DNA from: Chryseobacterium sp. VAUSW3
Lineage (GTDB): Bacteria; Bacteroidota; Bacteroidia; Flavobacteriales; Weeksellaceae
Direction of reading: 5' to 3'
Length of the DNA: 64,000 bases
NCBI RefSeq assembly: GCF_002205795.1
Contig: NZ_NIUY01000001.1
Coordinates: 930,001 to 994,000 of the forward strand
Shown piece by piece: positions 26,154 to 35,109 of the stretch. The position numbers and the translations under genes are program-made. Below the pieces are notes generated by a model. It worked only from the letters and a program-made list of their open reading frames with translations. It was not told the origin of the DNA and did not search any database. Numbering within the stretch: position 1 is the stretch's first letter; each line of letters opens with the position of its first letter.

Positions 26154-28718
26154 ATGAAACCTTCCACCGACTTGATCCAGAAAAATTTTCAGTCCCTGCT
26201 GCGATGTAAATTTACAGTCACCATTCTTTTGTTGTTGGCGACCTTATCGTCTGCCCAAACCCGTATTTCAGGTAGAATTACCGATGAAAAAACGGGCCAG
26301 CCAATTTCGGGAGTTGAGATTTTCATTAATAACCGGGAACAGGCAGAAACCGTCACCAAGGGAGCCGATTTTCTTGTTGAATCTGATTCCGGAATCAGTA
26401 CAGCAACCTTCATCAAAAGAAATTATAAACCGGAGATTCTCATTTTCGACGACTTTCGCTTTGAAAATCTTGTCGTGAAACTTCAGTCTGAAAAAGTAGA
26501 ACAGATTAATGAAGTGGTGATTTCGGGCGTCAGCAAAAAAAAGTATAAAAACAAAAAAGAAAATCCCGCGTACGCCATCATGCAGGAAGTCTGGAAACGC
26601 CGTAAAACAAACGGGTTAGCCCGGTACAGCGATTACCAGCTTCAGGAATATGAGAAAATTGAAATCGCACTGAACAATATCGACAGCGCTTTCATGAAGA
26701 AAAAAATCTTCAATAACCTCGAATTTATTTTTGATTATGCGGATTCGGCGAACTATGATAAAAAACTTTCGCTGCCGGTTTTTTTCAACGAAACCATGTA
26801 TAAAACTTATGGCCGCAACGCGCCTGAAAAGAAAGAAAACAGAATCATTGTCGCCAACAGATTTTCTGGATTTAACGACAACGAACTGGTGGCTTCTACG
26901 GCAAAAAATCAGTTCAAGGAAGTTAATATCTACGATAATACACTGAATTTCTTTAACATTGGTTTCCCAAGTCCCGCTGGAACCGATGGGTTTAATACTT
27001 ATGAATATGAAATCACTGACTCGCTTTCTGTAGAGGGTACCGATGCGTACGTCATCAGATATTTTCCGAAAAACAGGGAAGTGCTTGCGTTTCAGGGAAA
27101 TCTTTATATATCCAGAGACACCTATAATATTGTAAAGGCAACATTGCGGTCAACCAACAAAATCAATGTGAATTTCGTGAACGGAATTTATCTCGAAACG
27201 GAATACAACAACTTGGATGATACGGTGTTCCTGCCCCAAAGAACATATACAGAGCTGGAAATGTCGGTTTTTGGAAAGAAAAAAGATGCGAAAAGTGTAC
27301 TCTTTAAAAGAACCGGAATTTTCAGCGGTTATCTTTTCAATAAAAATTTTGATGATCAGCTTCTTGTCGACAGAGGCCAGACGCTGAGCGACGAAAATCT
27401 AAAGAAATCCGACGCATTCTGGGAGCAGAACAGAACTGAACCGCTTTCGGAAACCGAACAGAACGTATACACGATGGTGGGCGAACTCGAGCAGGTTCCG
27501 AAATTCAAAAGAATCGTAAAACTGGTTGAAATCCTGGAATCGGGTTATATCAACGCCTGGAATGCCATCGATTTCGGTGATATTTATTCCGTTTACGGAA
27601 ATAATGAGGTGGAAGGCGACCGCGTTCGTGTCGGCGCAAGAACCTATTTTTCGCCAAATGATAAATGGCGCGTCGCCGGATATACCGCTTATGGATTTAA
27701 AGATAAAAAACTTAAATACGGATTGGAGGGCAGGTACATGTTCAGCCGCGAAAACCGAGCTACCGTTGGTTTCGGGAGCAGGAATGATGTCATCCAGCTC
27801 GGCGCACAACTCATGAATGATGATGGAATTATGACCCGCTCTTTCGCCTCGTCTTCGGTTTTTTCATCGGGAACCAATGCTTCTTTGAGTACCGTGAAGC
27901 AGAACAACTTCTTCTTTTCTCTGGAGCCTCTCAAGAATTTTGAAGTCAGGATGGATGCTGCGCTTCAGAACATAAAATCCGCCAATCCCGAAAAGTTCGA
28001 CCTCGGTTTTTATAAAGACAACCAGTTGAAATCTGAATTGAACGATTTCCACACCACCTTCAGTCTCATCGCAAAACCGGGTGCAAGATATTCGCAGTAT
28101 GGTGTCGACAGATATGCTTTCACAACACTTTCGCCAACATTTGTCCTGAAATTCACCCACGGTTTCGAAAATGTTCTGGATGGGGATTTCGATTATAACA
28201 AACTTCAGTTTCTTTATTCTCAGCCTTTAGTAGTAGGGAATTTTGGGCGTTCGGTCATTAATTTTGAGGCCGGAAAAAACTTCAGTACCGTTCCATTGGC
28301 ATTGCAGAACATCATTCCCGGAAACCAGTCCTACAGTTTGGTTCCCAACACTTTTGCGCTGTTGAAATACTACGAATTTGTCGCTGATGCATATACGACT
28401 TTAAATTACGAACATCATTTTCAGGGGAAAATCCTGGCACACATCCCGCTGATTAAAAAGCTGAAATTCAGAGAAGTGGTTTTCCTTCGCGGTGCTTACG
28501 GAACCTTAAGTGAGGCGTCGAAAAACATTAACTTCGAGAGCACGAAGTATTCCGCTCCGGATCAGCAAATCTATTATGAATACGGTTTCGGGCTCGAAAA
28601 TATCGGCTTCGGGAACTTAAGGATTTTACGCGTCGATTTCAACTGGCGCGGAAATTACCTCGCCAGACCAGATGTTTCTAAATTCGGTGTAAAATTCGGT
28701 TTCCAAATGAATTTTTAA
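26154..28718 (+). CDS. DUF5686 outer-membrane protein with carboxypeptidase-regulatory-like domain
   Basis: An 854-residue exported protein. A signal peptide (cleavage probably after LATLSSA) is followed by a CarboxypepD-regulatory-like domain (QTRISGRITDEKTGQPISGVEIFI, residues about 34-110) and the long DUF5686 region, which ends in a C-terminal series of alternating strands closing with VKFGFQMNF, the terminal Phe expected of an outer-membrane barrel. These are common Bacteroidota surface proteins of unknown transport or assembly role; they resemble TonB receptors but lack a plug domain. It ends one base before the convergent menD stop codon. The 56 bases before its start hold nothing recognised. 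Confidence 0.87.
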   Translation: MKPSTDLIQKNFQSLLRCKFTVTILLLLATLSSAQTRISGRITDEKTGQPISGVEIFINNREQAETVTKGADFLVESDSGISTATFIKRNYKPEILIFDDFRFENLVVKLQSEKVEQINEVVISGVSKKKYKNKKENPAYAIMQEVWKRRKTNGLARYSDYQLQEYEKIEIALNNIDSAFMKKKIFNNLEFIFDYADSANYDKKLSLPVFFNETMYKTYGRNAPEKKENRIIVANRFSGFNDNELVASTAKNQFKEVNIYDNTLNFFNIGFPSPAGTDGFNTYEYEITDSLSVEGTDAYVIRYFPKNREVLAFQGNLYISRDTYNIVKATLRSTNKINVNFVNGIYLETEYNNLDDTVFLPQRTYTELEMSVFGKKKDAKSVLFKRTGIFSGYLFNKNFDDQLLVDRGQTLSDENLKKSDAFWEQNRTEPLSETEQNVYTMVGELEQVPKFKRIVKLVEILESGYINAWNAIDFGDIYSVYGNNEVEGDRVRVGARTYFSPNDKWRVAGYTAYGFKDKKLKYGLEGRYMFSRENRATVGFGSRNDVIQLGAQLMNDDGIMTRSFASSSVFSSGTNASLSTVKQNNFFFSLEPLKNFEVRMDAALQNIKSANPEKFDLGFYKDNQLKSELNDFHTTFSLIAKPGARYSQYGVDRYAFTTLSPTFVLKFTHGFENVLDGDFDYNKLQFLYSQPLVVGNFGRSVINFEAGKNFSTVPLALQNIIPGNQSYSLVPNTFALLKYYEFVADAYTTLNYEHHFQGKILAHIPLIKKLKFREVVFLRGAYGTLSEASKNINFESTKYSAPDQQIYYEYGFGLENIGFGNLRILRVDFNWRGNYLARPDVSKFGVKFGFQMNF

Positions 28719-30383
28719 TTACTTTAGGTATTCAAAGTACGCTTTCAGGACGGCCGCATTTTCAATAGCCGAAGTGTCAACTTCAAGAATTTTTGCCTTT
28801 ACATCGTGTTTAAAGAAATGATCTAAAACCCGCGAAAGCGTATCTTCATCGTCAACTTTGGTGTAAGCAAACCCGAAATGTTTAGCCAGGTGTTCCGCAT
28901 TTTTGTGATGCGAAGTAAGGATAAATTCATCGAGCGCATTCGTAGAATCCGGTCCTGGAATAATTTTGAAAATGTCGCCGCCCCCATTGTTGAAGACGAT
29001 GATTCGCGTATAAGGCGGGATGTAGTTGTTCCATAAACCGTTGATGTCGTAAAAGAAACTCACATCGCCCGTAACAAGCACGGTTTGGTCTTTCGCCTTC
29101 ATGGCAAAGCCCATTGCCGTGGAGGTGCACCCGTCGATTCCGCTCGTACCGCGGTTGCAGTGGATGCTGTCGGTTTTATACTCGAAGAGTTGTGCATACC
29201 GAATCGCGGAAGAATTACTGAAATGCAGGTTGACGGTTTCCGGAAGTTTATCAGCAAGAATTTCAAAAAACTTAAAATCCGAAAACGGAGCTTTCAGGCA
29301 GTATTCTTTATGTTTTGCGTCTCTTTTATCTCTCAGCACGTCCCACAGATTGAAGTAAGGCTGGGGCTCCAGCGTGATGAAAGGCAAAAGTTTTGAGAAG
29401 AAGACTTCCGGCTTGGTCTCAATTTTTTCTGTCAGCGAAAAGAAGGTGTCGGGTTGCCACACTTCGTGGATGTGCCAGTGATTCTTAGGTTTTGCTTTTC
29501 GCAGAAACTGCTTTATTTTCTTTGAAACTACGTTCTGGCCAATTGTGATGAGCAGATCCGGAGCATAGGTTTTGAAATCTTCTTCCGAGAAATTGAAAAT
29601 ATACCGGTCGATATGGTTAAAAAACTTTGGATGTGTCAGATTCGAATTGGCTTCGGTTAATACCACAGCGCTGTGATTTTTAACGAGTTGTGTAAGCTGC
29701 ATTTCCAGTTCTTCGCTGTAATCTCTTGTTCCGGCCAGAATCATGATTCTTTTCGAAACATTCCATTCTGCAGCCAGATTCGAAGGCAGTTCGTACTTCT
29801 TTTTCTGTATCGTTTTTTCTACGGTCGGGAAAACAGGAATTTCAGATACAAGTTGATAAAGCGGCTCTGCTAATGGAATATTGATGTGAACCGGACCTTG
29901 CTTTTCGAAGCAGATCTCGATCGCTTTCTTTATTAAACTGAAGTTTTCTTCTTCTGCATTTTCTTTATCATCTTCCAGAAGCTGGAAGTCTCCGTAAGAA
30001 TGCTGTTGATACAGATCTTTCTGGCGGATGGTTTGCCCGTCGAAAATATCCACGAAATCCGATGGCCGGTCTGCAGTAAGGATTAAAAGTGGAATGTTCT
30101 GATAAAATGCTTCAGTAACCGCAGGATAGTAGTTGGCTGCTGCCGACCCGCTTGTACAGGTTAGCGCAACCGGTTTTTTAATGCTTTTCGCCATTCCCAG
30201 ACCTACAAATCCCGCACTGCGCTCGTCAACAATGCTGTAGCAGTTGAATTCATCAGTCTCAGAAAAATGAATGGCCAGAGGCGCATTTCGGGAGCCCGGT
30301 GAAATTACAATGTCGAAAATTCCGTATTCTTTAAGGAGGTGCGCTAAAACCTGTATGCTTCTTTTCGAAGAAAATTGTTTCAT
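28719..30383 (-). CDS. menD: SEPHCHC synthase (menaquinone biosynthesis)
   Basis: Thiamine-diphosphate enzyme that adds a succinyl-semialdehyde unit from 2-oxoglutarate to isochorismate in menaquinone synthesis. The 554-residue length is normal. Motifs: IVISPGSRNAPLAIHF at the start, DERSAGFVGLGMAKS (the catalytic Glu), CTSGSAAANYYPAV, EKQGPVHINIPLAEPLY, RGTSGIDGCTSTAMGFA and the ThDP-binding GDVSFFYDINGLWNN. No other men genes are nearby. A TAAATTTG box lies 19 bases before the start. It converges with the DUF5686 gene without any gap. Confidence 0.97.
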   Translation of the reverse strand: MKQFSSKRSIQVLAHLLKEYGIFDIVISPGSRNAPLAIHFSETDEFNCYSIVDERSAGFVGLGMAKSIKKPVALTCTSGSAAANYYPAVTEAFYQNIPLLILTADRPSDFVDIFDGQTIRQKDLYQQHSYGDFQLLEDDKENAEEENFSLIKKAIEICFEKQGPVHINIPLAEPLYQLVSEIPVFPTVEKTIQKKKYELPSNLAAEWNVSKRIMILAGTRDYSEELEMQLTQLVKNHSAVVLTEANSNLTHPKFFNHIDRYIFNFSEEDFKTYAPDLLITIGQNVVSKKIKQFLRKAKPKNHWHIHEVWQPDTFFSLTEKIETKPEVFFSKLLPFITLEPQPYFNLWDVLRDKRDAKHKEYCLKAPFSDFKFFEILADKLPETVNLHFSNSSAIRYAQLFEYKTDSIHCNRGTSGIDGCTSTAMGFAMKAKDQTVLVTGDVSFFYDINGLWNNYIPPYTRIIVFNNGGGDIFKIIPGPDSTNALDEFILTSHHKNAEHLAKHFGFAYTKVDDEDTLSRVLDHFFKHDVKAKILEVDTSAIENAAVLKAYFEYLK

Positions 30384-30402
30384 GTGAAATATTGACTAAC
30401 TG

Positions 30403-30410
30403 CAAATTTA
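30403..30410 (-). promoter_or_regulatory. -7 box for menD
   Basis: The reverse strand reads TAAATTTG, an exact TANNTTTG box, in the 90-base divergent gap between menD and the oxygenase gene, 19 bases from the menD ATG. Confidence 0.5.
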
Positions 30411-30473
30411 CTCATAATTAAAATTTTAATAAGAAAAATCATACTTTAGCAGTCAAATTTTTAATCCAATAAA

Positions 30474-31421
30474 ATGAAATTAGTTCCAAGTGTGGATTTG
30501 CGTGATTTCCTTTCGGGTGACCCGGAACGCAAACAAAAATTTGTAAATGAAATCGGAAAAGCATACGAAGAAATCGGATTTGTTGCCCTGAAAGGTCACT
30601 TTCTGGATGACAAACTGGTTGATGAACTCTACGGAGAAGTTAAAAACTTCTTCGACCTGCCGGTAGAAACCAAACAGAAGTACGAAATCCCGGGAATTGG
30701 AGGCCAGCGCGGTTACGTAGGATTTGGTAAAGAAACGGCAAAAGGCTTCAAAAAAGGAGATCTTAAAGAATTCTGGCATTTCGGTCAGTATCTCGAAGAC
30801 GGATCTAAATATTCCTCCGTTTATCCCGATAACGTTGAGGTAACTGAAGTTCCAAGATTCAACGAAGTTGGAAAGGAAGCTTTCAAGATGTTGGAGAAAA
30901 CCGGTGTTTACGTTTTGAGAGCTTTGGCTTTGCACCTCGGTTTGGATGAATTCTACTTTGATAAATTCGTAAGCGAAGGAAACTCTATTTTGAGACCAAT
31001 TCACTATCCGCCGATTACAGAAGAGCCGGATAACGCGGTTCGTGCTGCGGCACACGGAGATATCAATTTGATTACCCTTTTGATGGGAGCTCAAGGCAAA
31101 GGTCTTCAGGTGATGAATCATGATGGGGAATGGGTGGATGCGATCGCTGAGCCCGATGAGTTGATGATCAATGTGGGCGATATGTTATCCAGACACACCA
31201 ACAACAAACTGAAATCTACCATTCACCAAGTGGTAAATCCGCCAAGAGAATTATGGGGAACTTCCAGATATTCCATTCCTTTCTTTATGCATCCGGTGAG
31301 CGAAATGCCACTGAATGCCCTGGAAGGAACCTACGACGAAAATAACCCGAAATTATATCCAGATACCACAGCCGGGGAATTTCTGCACGAAAGATTGGTA
31401 GAATTGGGATTGATTAAGTAA
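30474..31421 (+). CDS. Isopenicillin-N-synthase-like Fe(II)/2-oxoglutarate dioxygenase
   Basis: A 315-residue non-haem iron oxygenase. The N-terminal DIOX_N-type domain (VPSVDLRDFLSGDPERKQKF, YEEIGFVALKGH) precedes the jelly-roll core. The 2-His-1-Asp iron triad is readable as H194-x-D196 (AAHGDINLITLL) and H251 (STIHQVV), and R265-x-S267 (RYSIPFF) is the 2-oxoglutarate-binding pair. The small-molecule substrate cannot be told from sequence; such proteins are common singletons in Flavobacteriia. A terminator follows at 31448. The upstream gap is shared divergently with menD. Confidence 0.9.
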   Translation: MKLVPSVDLRDFLSGDPERKQKFVNEIGKAYEEIGFVALKGHFLDDKLVDELYGEVKNFFDLPVETKQKYEIPGIGGQRGYVGFGKETAKGFKKGDLKEFWHFGQYLEDGSKYSSVYPDNVEVTEVPRFNEVGKEAFKMLEKTGVYVLRALALHLGLDEFYFDKFVSEGNSILRPIHYPPITEEPDNAVRAAAHGDINLITLLMGAQGKGLQVMNHDGEWVDAIAEPDELMINVGDMLSRHTNNKLKSTIHQVVNPPRELWGTSRYSIPFFMHPVSEMPLNALEGTYDENNPKLYPDTTAGEFLHERLVELGLIK

Positions 31422-31447
31422 ATATTTTTAAAAATACGAAATAGAAG

Positions 31448-31475
31448 CGGGCAGATTTTTCTGTCCGTTTTCTTT
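31448..31475 (+). terminator. Terminator after the oxygenase gene
   Basis: An eight-base stem CGGGCAGA/TCTGTCCG (one G-U pair) with a four-base T loop, followed by TTTTCTTTT. Confidence 0.85.
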
Positions 31476-31498
31476 TGCTTCACCAATAATGGTTTTCG

Positions 31499-31506
31499 TA
31501 ATTTTG
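31499..31506 (+). promoter_or_regulatory. -7 box four bases before ypdA start (leaderless candidate)
   Basis: TAATTTTG, then CCGG, then the ATG at 31511. The box, the four-base spacer and even its sequence (CCGG against CCGC) are almost the same as at pabB. Confidence 0.55.
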
Positions 31507-31510
31507 CCGG

Positions 31511-32473
31511 ATGGAAATTTTAGATGTACTGATTATCGGCGCCGGCCCAATTGGCTTGAATTGCGCGTTGGAGGCGGAAAAGAAGGGTTTAAGCTATGTG
31601 ATTATAGAAAAAGGAACCATCGTCAATTCCCTCTACAATTATCCCTTATACATGCGCTTTTTTTCTACGGCCGATAAGCTGGAAATCGCTGAAATTCCTT
31701 TCATCACAACATCGCCAAAACCGGGAAGGCAGGATGCTCTGGAATATTACCAAGGGATTGCCCGACAAAAAGCACTGAAAATTAAGCTTTATGAAAAAGT
31801 ATTAAACATTTCGAAAAACGAACTCTTCGAGATTCAGAGTTCTAAAGGAAAATATCTGGCAAAAAACGTCATCATCGCTACCGGATTTTACGATATCCCG
31901 AATCTGCTGAATATTCCCGGAGAAAACTTACCCAAAGTAAAACATTATTATACCGAACCTTATCCGTATGCGAACCAGAAAGTTGTAGTCATCGGTGCCA
32001 GCAATTCAGCCGTAGATGCTGCTCTGGAAACCTACAGAAAAGGAGCGGAAGTCACCATGATCATCAAAGGTTCAGAGATTTCCAAATCTGTGAAATATTG
32101 GGTAAAGCCTGATATAGAAAACCGAATTGCGGAAGGAAGCATCAAAGGTTATTTTAATGCAGAAATGATTGAAATTAAAGAAAATTCTGTCATTTTTAAA
32201 GACGAATTAGGCAAAATCCATGAAATTGATAACGATTTCGTGCTTGCAATGACCGGCTATCTTCCCGATTTTGAATTTTTAAAAGACTCTGGCATCGACT
32301 TAAAGGGCGACAGTCTCGTTCCTGCCTATAATGCCGAAACCATGGAAACAAATGTCAAAAACCTTTACCTGGCCGGCGTAGTTTGTGGCGGCAAAGACAC
32401 CCATCTTTGGTTCATCGAAAACTCCCGAATTCATGCGGAAATAATTCTGAACCATATTGCTGACAGAAACTAA
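31511..32473 (+). CDS. ypdA: YpdA-type putative bacillithiol disulfide reductase
   Basis: A 320-residue FAD/NAD(P)H oxidoreductase of the thioredoxin-reductase-like superfamily. The FAD-binding GAGPIGLNCALEAEKKG is at residues about 10-26, NVIIATGFYD follows, and the NAD(P)H-binding VVVIGASNSAVDAALE is near residue 158. The CxxC of thioredoxin reductases is absent, as in YpdA/Bdr, which reduces bacillithiol disulfide. The ending NLYLAGVVCGGKDTHLWFIENSRIHA is typical of YpdA. Several Bacteroidota make bacillithiol, so the assignment is plausible, but the bsh genes are not in view. Confidence 0.87.
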   Translation: MEILDVLIIGAGPIGLNCALEAEKKGLSYVIIEKGTIVNSLYNYPLYMRFFSTADKLEIAEIPFITTSPKPGRQDALEYYQGIARQKALKIKLYEKVLNISKNELFEIQSSKGKYLAKNVIIATGFYDIPNLLNIPGENLPKVKHYYTEPYPYANQKVVVIGASNSAVDAALETYRKGAEVTMIIKGSEISKSVKYWVKPDIENRIAEGSIKGYFNAEMIEIKENSVIFKDELGKIHEIDNDFVLAMTGYLPDFEFLKDSGIDLKGDSLVPAYNAETMETNVKNLYLAGVVCGGKDTHLWFIENSRIHAEIILNHIADRN

Positions 32474-32837
32474 TAATTTCAGTTTATTTTCGTATTTTTA
32501 TAACACGCTATAAAATAGGTAGTTATATAACATCCCATCTTGTTGAAACTGCATTTTTAGGCCTGTTAATTCTCTAAACTCTTTACTGAAAACGTTTACA
32601 GAAGGTTGAACCGTAGTTGAACCGTACATCTGCCTTACCAAATTAAAGTCTCCCTTTAGTGTACTTCATGTGTTAGCCTGCAATAAGCAATTCCAACCCT
32701 TAATGCGAAATGTCATGAATTTACTTTTTAAAAATAACAGCAACCAATTTAAATCTTTCGTAACTTTAACTACCTAAAAATCAAATGCAGGTCATTTCCT
32801 TTTTAGCATTCCCATAAAATAATTAAAACTATATATT
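32474..32837. other. Intergenic stretch with gene remnants
   Basis: This 364-base gap has no intact gene over 60 codons. On the reverse strand it holds a 43-codon open frame (separate entry) and, upstream of it, a second short frame beginning MTFRIKGWNCLLQANT. A one-base shift at AAAGGGA near 32660 would allow a start MKYTKGDFNLV to run into the 43-codon frame. The part next to the EF-G gene (about 32740-32837) is AT-rich and probably carries its promoter, although I could not pick out a convincing -33/-7 pair. Confidence 0.5.
32498..32629 (-). pseudogene. 43-codon remnant ending in an AraC-like helix
   Basis: The reverse strand opens at MYGSTTVQPSVN and continues VFSKEFRELTGLKMQ to a stop at 32498. 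The F-S-x2-F-[RK]-x2-T-G pattern is that of the second helix-turn-helix of AraC-type regulators, and the frame remains open upstream of the ATG back to a TGA near 32677. The piece looks like the tail of a decayed gene rather than a complete protein. It could alternatively be a genuine small ORF; no start signal is convincing. Confidence 0.35.
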
Positions 32838-34958
32838 ATGAGTGCTAATACCAAAGATTTACGAAATGTGGTTTTACTCGGTCATTCCGACAGTGGCAAA
32901 ACCACGCTGATAGAAACCATGCTTTACGAAGGCGGAGCGATTAAGCGCCGTGGATCAGTCGAAGGACAGAACACGGTGAGCGACCATACAGACCTCGAGC
33001 ACGAAAAAGGGAAAACTATTTTCTCACACCAGATGTTCGTAAACTGGAAAAACAACAAAATTAACATTATCGATACCCCAGGATTTGACGATTTCGTTGG
33101 CGAGGTCGTTTCTTCATTAAAGGTCGCTGATACCGCAGTTATCGTCCTTAATGCTGCAAATGGTGTGGAAGTAGGTACGGAACTGGTTTGGGAATATGTG
33201 GAGAAATACCAGACTCCCGCAATCTTCGTTATCAACCAGATGGACCACCCGAAAGCTGATTTCGAGAAAACTCTGGAGCAGGCTAAAGAGCGTTTTGGTT
33301 CCAAACTCGTTCCGCTTCAGTATCCGTATAATTCAGGAGCCAATTTCAATGCGATCATTGATGCTTTAAGAATGGTGATGTACGAATTCCCCGCAAACGG
33401 AGGCAAACCTGAAAAGAAACCGATTCCCGAAAGCGAAATGGAAAGAGCCAACGAAATGCATAATGCTTTGGTGGAAATCGCTGCGGAGAATGAAGAGGGT
33501 TTAATGGAAAAATACTTCGAAGAAGGCAACCTTTCTGAAGAAGAACTCGCCAAAGGAATTACCATCGCATTGGCAAAACAGCAGTTCTTCCCTGTATTCG
33601 TCACCAGCGGACTGAAAGATATGGGAAGCGGCCGTTTGATGGGCTTCATCGATGACATTGCTCCCTCACCAGCCGAAAGACCAGCAAGAAAACTGGAAAA
33701 CGGAGGTGAAATCACTTACGACCCTAATGACAAAACCACGATTTTTATCTATAAAACACTTTCTGAGCCTCAGGTCGGAATGGTTTCCTACTTTAAAGTC
33801 CTCAGCGGTAAACTGAAAGCCGGTGATGAACTCGTAAATGCCAATAACGGCGAAACTGAAAGGATTTCCCAACTTTTTGTAGCAGAAGGAAAAGAAAGAA
33901 TTCCAGTCAATGAACTGGTTGCAGGAGACTTAGGAGTTACAGTAAAACTGAAATATGGTCATTCCAACAACACTTTGAATACAAAAGGTTTAGACCGAAA
34001 AGTAAGGCCGATGGAATTCCCTGAAAGCCGCATCAGAAAAGCAGTTTCTACAGACTCCACAGCAGACATGGAAAAACTCGTTACCGCTTTGCATAAAATT
34101 GAGGAAGAAGATCCTACCCTGAAAGTGGAACAGTCTGCAGAACTGAAACAGACCATTCTTCATGGTCAGGGACAGCTGCATCTGGATCTGGTAAAACAGC
34201 GGTTACAGAAAGAATTCGGTGTGAAGATGAATTTTGATAATCCTAAAATCCCTTACCGCGAAACCATTACGGGAAAAGCCGATGCCGATTACCGTCACAA
34301 AAAACAGTCCGGCGGCTCAGGGCAGTTCGGAGAAATCCACATGCGGGTTGAAAATTTCTATGAGGATATGCCGGAACCTACAGGTTTCAACATCCGTCAG
34401 AAAGAGATTGAAGATTTGCCTTGGGGCGGAAAACTTGCTTTCTACTGGTGCATCGTGGGCGGAGCGATCGATAACCGCTACATCGGAGCTATTAAGAAAG
34501 GCATTATGCAGCAGATGAAAGAAGGCCCGCTAACCGGCTCACACTGCCAGAATATCCGTGTAATAGTTTACGATGGCAAAATGCACAGCGTGGATTCCAA
34601 TGATATTTCCTTCCAGTTGGCGGCTTCGGGCGCGTTCAGAGAAGGTTTCCACAATGCGAAACCACAGCTGCTGGAACCTATATATTCCGTAGAGATCCTT
34701 TGTCCGGACGAAGATACCGGAGACGTAATGGGCGATCTGCAGACCCGCCGCGCGATGATTTCAGGCATGGATTCTGAAGGACATTACCAGAAAATTCTGG
34801 CTGAGGTGCCTCTGGCAGAAATGCACGATTACGGTTCCACACTTCGTTCAATTACCGGCGGGAAGGCAAAATTCTCAATGAAATTCTCAGAATATCAACT
34901 CGTGCCGCCGAATGTACAGCAGGAATTGGTGAAACAGCATTCTGTAGAACTGGTATAG
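32838..34958 (+). CDS. Elongation factor G-like GTPase (EF-G2/FusA2 type)
   Basis: A 706-residue translational GTPase with all EF-G domains: G domain (residues about 8-280), beta-barrel domain II (TTIFIYKTLSEPQVGMVSYFKVLSG), domain III (LHKIEEEDPTL, LHGQGQLHLDLV), domain IV (PYRETITG, GGSGQFGEIHMRVE) and domain V (EPIYSVEILCPDEDTGDVMGDLQTRR). G1 is GHSDSGKT (residues 15-22). Two key positions differ from canonical EF-G: the G3 motif is DTPGF (F83 in place of the catalytic His) and G4 is NQMD (133-136) rather than NKMD. This places it with the EF-G paralogues of unclear role rather than the main FusA. Monocistronic with a strong terminator. Confidence 0.92.
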   Translation: MSANTKDLRNVVLLGHSDSGKTTLIETMLYEGGAIKRRGSVEGQNTVSDHTDLEHEKGKTIFSHQMFVNWKNNKINIIDTPGFDDFVGEVVSSLKVADTAVIVLNAANGVEVGTELVWEYVEKYQTPAIFVINQMDHPKADFEKTLEQAKERFGSKLVPLQYPYNSGANFNAIIDALRMVMYEFPANGGKPEKKPIPESEMERANEMHNALVEIAAENEEGLMEKYFEEGNLSEEELAKGITIALAKQQFFPVFVTSGLKDMGSGRLMGFIDDIAPSPAERPARKLENGGEITYDPNDKTTIFIYKTLSEPQVGMVSYFKVLSGKLKAGDELVNANNGETERISQLFVAEGKERIPVNELVAGDLGVTVKLKYGHSNNTLNTKGLDRKVRPMEFPESRIRKAVSTDSTADMEKLVTALHKIEEEDPTLKVEQSAELKQTILHGQGQLHLDLVKQRLQKEFGVKMNFDNPKIPYRETITGKADADYRHKKQSGGSGQFGEIHMRVENFYEDMPEPTGFNIRQKEIEDLPWGGKLAFYWCIVGGAIDNRYIGAIKKGIMQQMKEGPLTGSHCQNIRVIVYDGKMHSVDSNDISFQLAASGAFREGFHNAKPQLLEPIYSVEILCPDEDTGDVMGDLQTRRAMISGMDSEGHYQKILAEVPLAEMHDYGSTLRSITGGKAKFSMKFSEYQLVPPNVQQELVKQHSVELV

Positions 34959-34983
34959 TAAATTTAAATTAAAAATCTATAAG

Positions 34984-35014
34984 AACTCAATCAACATGTT
35001 GGTTGAGTTTTTTT
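34984..35014 (+). terminator. Terminator after the EF-G-like gene
   Basis: A 12-base stem AACTCAATCAAC/GTTGGTTGAGTT (one wobble pair) with a two-base loop, followed by seven Ts. Confidence 0.92.
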
Positions 35015-35053
35015 CATGCGTAAACTCATAAAATAAAATAGCAAATTTAAATA

Positions 35054-35077
35054 AGACTAATTTGTCTTAATTAAAAA
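35054..35077 (+). promoter_or_regulatory. Operator-like site upstream of the Rrf2 gene (copy 1)
   Basis: AGAC-N6-GTCTTAATTAAAAA, containing the inverted repeat TAAGAC/GTCTTA at 35052-35069. A second copy at 35564-35587 differs at only two of 24 positions. The A of AGAC lies 56 bases before the rrf2 ATG, and the site overlaps the likely -33 element, as expected for autorepression. Confidence 0.7.
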
Positions 35078-35092
35078 TATTATCTAAATTTG
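35061..35092 (+). promoter_or_regulatory. Promoter of the Rrf2 regulator gene
   Basis: TTTG at 35061-35064, a 20-base spacer, and the exact -7 box TAAATTTG at 35085-35092; the ATG is 17 bases further. The -33 TTTG is part of the operator-like inverted repeat. Confidence 0.7.
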
Positions 35093-35109
35093 TCACAGAA
35101 TTACACAGT

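Noticed and set aside
30480-31121. Long antisense open frame of 213 codons opposite the oxygenase gene
   Set aside because: The forward strand has a complete, motif-rich oxygenase gene, and the antisense frame shows no recognisable domain; it is a shadow.
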